64,000 bases of DNA. Origin: Candidatus Poribacteria bacterium. GTDB taxonomy: Bacteria; Poribacteria; WGA-4E; PCPOR2b. The stretch's first letter is position 1. Each line of letters opens with the position of its first letter. The notes below the pieces were generated by a model, which worked only from the letters and a program-made list of their open reading frames with translations, did no database searches and was not told where the DNA came from. The DNA lies in NCBI GenBank assembly GCA_028819845.1, contig JAPPKS010000031.1:1-64000 (forward strand), in the 5' to 3' direction. The position numbers were made by a program, and so were the translations under genes. Below are positions 59,505 through 64,000 of the stretch, one piece after another.

Positions 59505-61235
59505 TCAACACGCCCCACATTTTTTGCACACGACTGTATCGCACGAACTCGTCATGAATCCCTTCTGATGCTTGTTGTGTTCCAGTCGCAAGAATTCTGG
59601 CATGACATTTAGGTCCAGGTGACTCCACGGATGGCGCTCGTCGATTAATCGAGGGCGCAGCGCATAGAAGTCAGGGTCCAAACCGTGATTTTTAAAGGCT
59701 TGTTTCCATGCCGTGCCTCTTGAGAGATCTAGTATCACTGGACCAAGCCGTCGATCACCGCGTGCAAAAACCGCCTCCTGATAAGCGAGCCGAGCGCTTG
59801 CTGACGATACCTTCATTCCACCCAAGCGGCCTATCTCGGTTTTCAGAAATGCCAGTTTTCGAGAAATTGTTTTTGAATCCTCCATTGCTACCCACTGGAA
59901 TGGGGTGTGCGGTTTGGGAACCATAGGGGAAATCGTATAGCTAATTCGCGCCATTCGTCCACATCTTTTTGCATGAGGCAGCAGGATGGATCGCATTTCC
60001 GTTGCCATGTCCACAATAGCTTCAACATCACGTAAGGTTTCGTAAGGTACGCCAATGAGGAAATATAGGCGGAGGTTTAGGATGTTTCGCTTTAATGCCT
60101 CTTCAAATACGTGATACAGTCGTTCGCGCGGAATTGCTTTATTTACAACCTTTTGAAGATTATCGGTGGCGACTTCCGGGGCAATAGTGATTGTACCTTG
60201 TTCGCTTTCAGCGAGTGCGTCTAGCAATGGTGCCCGAACGGTTTCCGCGCGGAGCGAAGCGCAAGAGATGCGAAACCCTCGATTTACCAAGCCCGTAGCG
60301 ATTTCATCAATCTGTGGATGATCGGAAATCGAGGCACCAACTAAGCCAATGCGGTTGGTGATGCCGCTTGCCTGCTCCGCAAGTTGCAACGTGTTTTCAA
60401 CAGAGCGGTGTCGAGGCCAACGCCGTGCGTAGTCAGCAACACAGAATCGGCATTGGCGTCCGCAGCCTCGCACAATCTCAATCAGATGGGCATTGGAAAA
60501 CTCTGTTTCAGGGGTGAAAATTTTGGTGCAGGTTTCAGCGTTATCAAGGTTGGAAATGGCGGCGGCCGTTACTTTTTCTGAAGCAGGGGATTTTGAGTGG
60601 ATATTTTCGATTGTGCCGTCACTCTTGTAGCGGACTTGGTAGAATTGGGGGACATAAATTCCAGGTTCGCTCGCAAGTGTGTGCAATAGGTCTGCTTTGG
60701 ACGCTTTACTTGCTTTCCACTCCACGAATCTATCCATTAGATGCTGGATAGAATTTTCAGCTTCACCGACCACGAAGACATCAATAAAATCTGTAATGGG
60801 TTCGGGATTATAAGCGATATTAATGCCGCCCGCAATTATCAGAGGGTGGGTTTGATCTCTATCAACGGCAAGCGGCGGGATTTTGGCAATCTCTAGGGCG
60901 AGGGGAATATTGACATAATCCGACTCAAATGAAACGGAAAACCCAACCAGATCAAATTCGTTCAATCGAGTCTGGGTTTCAAAAGAAAAGAGAGAAGTCC
61001 CGCTCCGTCTGAGTTCATGGAGGATAGGTGCTTCGGGAATGAATGCCCGCTCACAAGCCGTGTCATCCCGGTGGTTCAATGTGTCGTAAATAACTTGCAC
61101 CCCAAGACTGGACATCCCGAGGTAATACGTGCTGGGATAAACTAAGGCGAATCGCACCGGCTTCCGGTAGTTGAAGCGCGGACGATGCTCTCTATCCAGC
61201 AAATTTCTGTACGTTTGGCGCAAGTCGCGTCGCAT
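59505..61235 (-). CDS. B12-binding radical SAM protein (TIGR03960-like)
   Basis: A 576-residue radical SAM enzyme. An N-terminal B12-binding-like domain (about 25-170, V-Y-P-S-T-Y-Y-L-G-M-S-S-L-G) precedes the radical SAM core with C258-G-R-Q-C262-R-F-C265, the typical C-x3-C-x2-C cluster motif. The last 12 residues contain four cysteines (C-D-T-V-V-C-K-K-C-G-A-C), suggesting a second metal site. Members of this family are widespread but poorly characterised. It lies 31 bases downstream of ftsZ on the same strand. Confidence 0.88.
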   Translation of the reverse strand: MRRDLRQTYRNLLDREHRPRFNYRKPVRFALVYPSTYYLGMSSLGVQVIYDTLNHRDDTACERAFIPEAPILHELRRSGTSLFSFETQTRLNEFDLVGFSVSFESDYVNIPLALEIAKIPPLAVDRDQTHPLIIAGGINIAYNPEPITDFIDVFVVGEAENSIQHLMDRFVEWKASKASKADLLHTLASEPGIYVPQFYQVRYKSDGTIENIHSKSPASEKVTAAAISNLDNAETCTKIFTPETEFSNAHLIEIVRGCGRQCRFCVADYARRWPRHRSVENTLQLAEQASGITNRIGLVGASISDHPQIDEIATGLVNRGFRISCASLRAETVRAPLLDALAESEQGTITIAPEVATDNLQKVVNKAIPRERLYHVFEEALKRNILNLRLYFLIGVPYETLRDVEAIVDMATEMRSILLPHAKRCGRMARISYTISPMVPKPHTPFQWVAMEDSKTISRKLAFLKTEIGRLGGMKVSSASARLAYQEAVFARGDRRLGPVILDLSRGTAWKQAFKNHGLDPDFYALRPRLIDERHPWSHLDLNVMPEFLRLEHNKHQKGFMTSSCDTVVCKKCGAC

Positions 61236-61266
61236 GCTAATCGCATCTACTTAGCGTTAAAATTCC

Positions 61267-62451
61267 TTACTTTTTGTCCTTTGAGCCCCGCAACCGAATG
61301 AATGTCGGTACATCCCACTGATCCTCGGTGTTTTCTGAAGCCTCCGGTTTTACCTGTTTGCCAGTGCCCTGCTGATTCGCACGCTCTTGTTCGGATCGTT
61401 GGTTCTTGCCAACGAGAAACTTCTCAAAATCAATTACGTCGCCATCCCTTGGAACGGTCTGCATCCCGGTTTTTATGTTTGAGTTGAATCCTGTAGCGAT
61501 CACAGTTACCCGGAGTTCATCTTCCAAATCATCGTTGTAAGCAAGCCCAAAAATCAATTGGTCTGTGTCTGACGCATCTCTAATTACATCCATGGCGCCC
61601 TCTAACTCATGCATCATCATATCAGAGGGGCCCGTGATATTCACTATGATTCCCGATGCACCTTCAATGGAACTCTCTTCTAACAGTGGCGAGGAGATGG
61701 CGTGTTGTGCCGCAATCTGCGCACGGTTATCTCCAGATGCAAAACCTATCCCCATTAACGCACCGCCAGAGTCAGACATTATCGTCTTGACATCAGCAAA
61801 ATCAAGATTAATTTCACCCGGTACCATAATAAGATCGGAGATGCTCTGGACTGCATGGAGTAGAATCTGATCGCCCATGCGAAAAGCCAAACGAATAGGT
61901 AGTTTCCGATCCACAACCTCCATCAGGCGTTGGTTGGGTATAACAATTACGGAATCCGCACATTCTTGGATGTTTTTTAGGCCGTCTTCAGCTTGGTTAG
62001 CTCGCTTGCTGCCCTCAAAATCAAATGGTCGCGTCATGACGCCGATAGTCAATGCCCCGCTTTCCTTGGCTAGGCTTGCAATCACGGGGGCTGCACCCGT
62101 TCCAGTTCCGCCTCCCATGCCGGCAGTCACAAAAACCATGTCTGCCCCTTCAACGATGCTTTTCAGTTTATCTTTATCCTCTTCCGCAGCTTTACGTCCT
62201 TTTTCGGGATCAGCGCCTGCGCCAAGTCCGCTCGTCGTGTTAATGCCTACTTGCACCCTTGTTGTGTTATGGCATGTTCGCAGTGCTTGTAAATCTGTAT
62301 TGACCACATAAAACTCTACGCCAGTCAATTCTGCTTCAATCATGCGCTTTACTGCGTTACTTCCTCCACCGCCAACGCCAATAACTTTAATTTTCGCTAA
62401 ATCTTCAAATTCATCCTGTTCAAATTCAATCATGTTAATTTCGATTACCAT
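61267..62451 (-). CDS. ftsZ: Cell division protein FtsZ
   Basis: A 394-residue tubulin-like GTPase forming the division ring. The nucleotide loop G-G-G-T-G-T-G-A near 110-117, the G-V-G-G-G-G-S-N start near 24-31 and the T7 loop N-L-D-F-A-D-V near 216-222 are intact. The C-terminal tail ends with W-D-V-P-T-F-I-R, the conserved peptide for FtsA/ZipA-type partners. The ATG at 62451 is the first after an in-frame stop; AGGAGG lies about 24 bases upstream, unusually far. No ftsA or ftsQ gene is upstream, so it is not in a dcw cluster here. Confidence 0.96.
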   Translation of the reverse strand: MVIEINMIEFEQDEFEDLAKIKVIGVGGGGSNAVKRMIEAELTGVEFYVVNTDLQALRTCHNTTRVQVGINTTSGLGAGADPEKGRKAAEEDKDKLKSIVEGADMVFVTAGMGGGTGTGAAPVIASLAKESGALTIGVMTRPFDFEGSKRANQAEDGLKNIQECADSVIVIPNQRLMEVVDRKLPIRLAFRMGDQILLHAVQSISDLIMVPGEINLDFADVKTIMSDSGGALMGIGFASGDNRAQIAAQHAISSPLLEESSIEGASGIIVNITGPSDMMMHELEGAMDVIRDASDTDQLIFGLAYNDDLEDELRVTVIATGFNSNIKTGMQTVPRDGDVIDFEKFLVGKNQRSEQERANQQGTGKQVKPEASENTEDQWDVPTFIRLRGSKDKK

Positions 62452-62664
62452 TTATCAATTTCAGTAATCTAATTCCTCCTTTGTCTTGCACCGCACGAGA
62501 TTAATAAGACTTGTAAACATGCCGGATAATGTAAATTGGCAAACAATAAGCTGTCGGAGTTTAAGAAATCATGCAGGCTTGAGGTCATTCCAGCCATGAT
62601 TGGGTGAAAATCAGCGACTATCCCACAACTAGACTGCTCCCTATCATACGGGAATACACTAGAG

Positions 62665-62693
62665 ATTATAAATTACTACTCAGTTAAAGTCAA
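62665..62693 (-). promoter_or_regulatory. Sigma70-type promoter of ftsZ
   Basis: On the minus strand TTGACT (62693-62688), exactly 17 bases, and TATAAT (62670-62665). Transcription would start near 62658, giving a leader of about 205 bases before ftsZ. Confidence 0.6.
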
Positions 62694-62713
62694 TGTTTTT
62701 TTTGATAATATGA

Positions 62714-63604
62714 CTAAGTTTTATTTTCCTTAAGGGGATTGGCTAATGTTTGGATTATATCAGTAAGGTCGTAAAAAGAACTTCGACTATCCGCAGCGTG
62801 ATTCGCAGGGAGGTTTTCGTCAACAAAGCGGTATATGTCCGCAGCCCCAGCCAAAATTTTAGGGGTTAAACCGACCTGTGCGAATGTCGCCGAAATTTCC
62901 TCCATCTCAGCAATCCAACGATGAGATTTCGGCGGCATCATCGGTACGTTTCGTTCCATGCGTTCAAAAAGCATAGATTGGCTCATTTTAAGTTCGGTCT
63001 TGAGCGGATCTAAGACGCCCATGGCTTCCGCCGCGGTTAATAGTTCCGTGCAAAGTGCGGTCAACCCCTTGGTCAGTGATGCGTAGCACATCTTGATTGC
63101 CGAGGCTAGCCCGATTTCTTCGCCGAGAAGAATGACATCTAATCCGTACCGATTTAACGATTCAATGATGCGGGCGTCACGTCCTGATGCATAAAAACGT
63201 GTCGCACCAGACGTTCTGGGCGGAGGTCCGATAATTGATGCATCGACAAATCCCCCTCCCGCGTTTGTAATAATGCCCCCAATTCTGTGAACGGTCTCAG
63301 GGGAAACCGCATTGCAGTCGGCATAGACGAGATTCGTGTCGGTTTCGGCAAGTGCATTTGCGACTTTATTTGCAGCATTTACTGCCTGGCCAGGGGGGAG
63401 AATCGACAATATGACATCAGCGCCGCAAATAAGCGCGTGATATGTTGGCACATCAACGATACCCGCGCGCGCAGAAAAGGTTCGCGTGCGTTTTCTCCTG
63501 CCCTGCAAACATGTAATCACATTCAAACCATGTGAACCTAATACACGCCCCACGATATGCCCCATATCGCCAGGACTCAGAATTCCTATGGTTTTCAACA
63601 ACAT
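62714..63604 (-). CDS. NAD(P)-dependent dehydrogenase with DUF1932 domain
   Basis: A 296-residue protein of the beta-hydroxyacid / 6-phosphogluconate dehydrogenase fold: an N-terminal Rossmann start T-I-G-I-L-S-P-G-D-M-G-H near 5-16, D-A-S-I-I-G-P-P-P near 124-132 and the C-terminal DUF1932 helical domain (about 185-255). AGGAGA precedes the ATG. Related proteins reduce or oxidise small hydroxyacids; the substrate is unknown. It is flanked by ftsZ downstream and a carboxypeptidase upstream. Confidence 0.88.
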   Translation of the reverse strand: MLLKTIGILSPGDMGHIVGRVLGSHGLNVITCLQGRRKRTRTFSARAGIVDVPTYHALICGADVILSILPPGQAVNAANKVANALAETDTNLVYADCNAVSPETVHRIGGIITNAGGGFVDASIIGPPPRTSGATRFYASGRDARIIESLNRYGLDVILLGEEIGLASAIKMCYASLTKGLTALCTELLTAAEAMGVLDPLKTELKMSQSMLFERMERNVPMMPPKSHRWIAEMEEISATFAQVGLTPKILAGAADIYRFVDENLPANHAADSRSSFYDLTDIIQTLANPLKENKT

Positions 63605-63665
63605 TAATCAATCTCCTCGTTCAATGTATTTCATTCCGCTGGACAATTTGCCTTCTCGACGTTTT

Positions 63666-64000
63666 CTACAAATTGTATAGCTCTCCGTACTTTGTCCGCA
63701 GATAGCGAATATACGGCGCAATACTCAACGTTCTGCCGGTAACTCGTTCGATAAGTTCAGGTGCGGCGTATTTTCGTCCGTGTTGGTATATGTTATCCCT
63801 AAGCCAACCATACAGGGTGCCAAACTCCGCAGCTTCGATTTGGTTCGTAATTTGCGGATGCGCATTCAAGGCGGTTTCGAAAAACTGCGCACCCAGTATG
63901 TTTCCGAGTGTGTAACCTTGGAAATTACCGCCAATGACATCACAGAACCAATGTACATCTTGCAGCACGCCATCTCGGTCATCGGGTGGAACAATGCCCA
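63666..64000 (-). CDS. M32 family carboxypeptidase (C-terminal part, cut by window edge)
   Basis: The frame is open to position 64000. The visible 111 residues match the C-terminus of carboxypeptidase Taq/M32: D-G-V-L-Q-D-V-H-W, G-Y-T-L-G-N-I-L-G-A-Q-F-F, E-F-G-T-L-Y-G-W-L, and Y-L-R-T-K-Y-G-E-L-Y at the end. The HEXXH zinc site lies outside the window. M32 enzymes remove C-terminal residues from peptides in the cytoplasm. Confidence 0.88.
   Translation of the reverse strand, partial: GIVPPDDRDGVLQDVHWFCDVIGGNFQGYTLGNILGAQFFETALNAHPQITNQIEAAEFGTLYGWLRDNIYQHGRKYAAPELIERVTGRTLSIAPYIRYLRTKYGELYNL

Overview
The window is a dense bacterial chromosome segment with about 50 protein genes and no rRNA, tRNA or CRISPR array that I can see. 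The gene mix is secreted TolB-like propellers, several phytanoyl-CoA-dioxygenase-like (PhyH) proteins, FG-GAP/UnbV plus TPR plus sulfatase-modifying-factor-like genes, FlgD-Ig/T9SS-like C-terminal tails, DUF6785-type membrane proteins and many dispersed intergenic repeats. I infer an uncultivated bacterium of the Candidatus Poribacteria type. This is an inference from gene content, not a placement; FtsZ, MnmA, Gmk and PckG in the window could be used to test it.

Layout. 0-3.6 kb: three tandem paralogous secreted beta-propeller proteins. 3.8-8.3 kb: bicupin, PhyH oxygenase, glycosidase-like TIM barrel, second PhyH protein with an HxG metal motif. 8.36-8.65 kb: first copy of a MITE-like element. 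8.9-12.6 kb (minus): folate cyclo-ligase, an NtrC-type regulator lacking the GAFTGA loop, and its membrane histidine kinase. 13-14.6 kb: a ClpX-like ATPase. 14.6-21.8 kb (minus): secreted GH67-like protein coupled to an O-antigen ligase, two envelope proteins and a PLP aminotransferase. 22-26.2 kb (plus): a seven-gene run of polyferredoxin, yicC, gmk, DsbA-like, VKOR, JAMM protease and NIL protein. 26.2-28.8 kb: a large unknown protein and a DUF309 protein.

28.8-33.7 kb (minus) is an accessory island of toxin-antitoxin and abortive-infection-like genes in several stages of decay. It holds two AbiU2-like paralogues with different partners, a PIN toxin, an antitoxin with a collapsed toxin, a Cys-less YgiT-like gene, a second MITE copy that ends a small antitoxin-like ORF, and an HNH nuclease with a zinc ribbon, charged linker and C-terminal membrane segment. 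It is the best place in the window to look for an undescribed system.

33.8-50.9 kb: sulfite reductase fused to a TusA-like domain, glutaredoxin-like protein, aldo/keto reductase, DUF6785-like membrane protein, nucleoside hydrolase, an FGE-like/TPR/FG-GAP operon, an SDR, GTP-dependent PEP carboxykinase, and a three-domain sugar nucleotidyltransferase-LbH-DUF89 fusion. 51-58 kb: FAD oxidoreductase, M42 peptidase, a 0.7 kb block with two copies of a TIR-bearing element, a HAF-like secreted protein and a TPR-TolB lipoprotein. 58.3-64 kb (minus): mnmA, a radical SAM protein, ftsZ, a DUF1932 dehydrogenase and the C-terminal end of an M32 carboxypeptidase cut by the window edge.

A recurring theme is protein export. 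Four secreted proteins (the three propellers and an unrelated protein at 18.8 kb) end in the same short motif P-x-[DE]-[KN]-x3-[TA]-W-G-x-[LI]-K, while two others end in FlgD/T9SS-like Ig domains and two more are lipoproteins. Start sites were chosen from Shine-Dalgarno spacing where this was clear.
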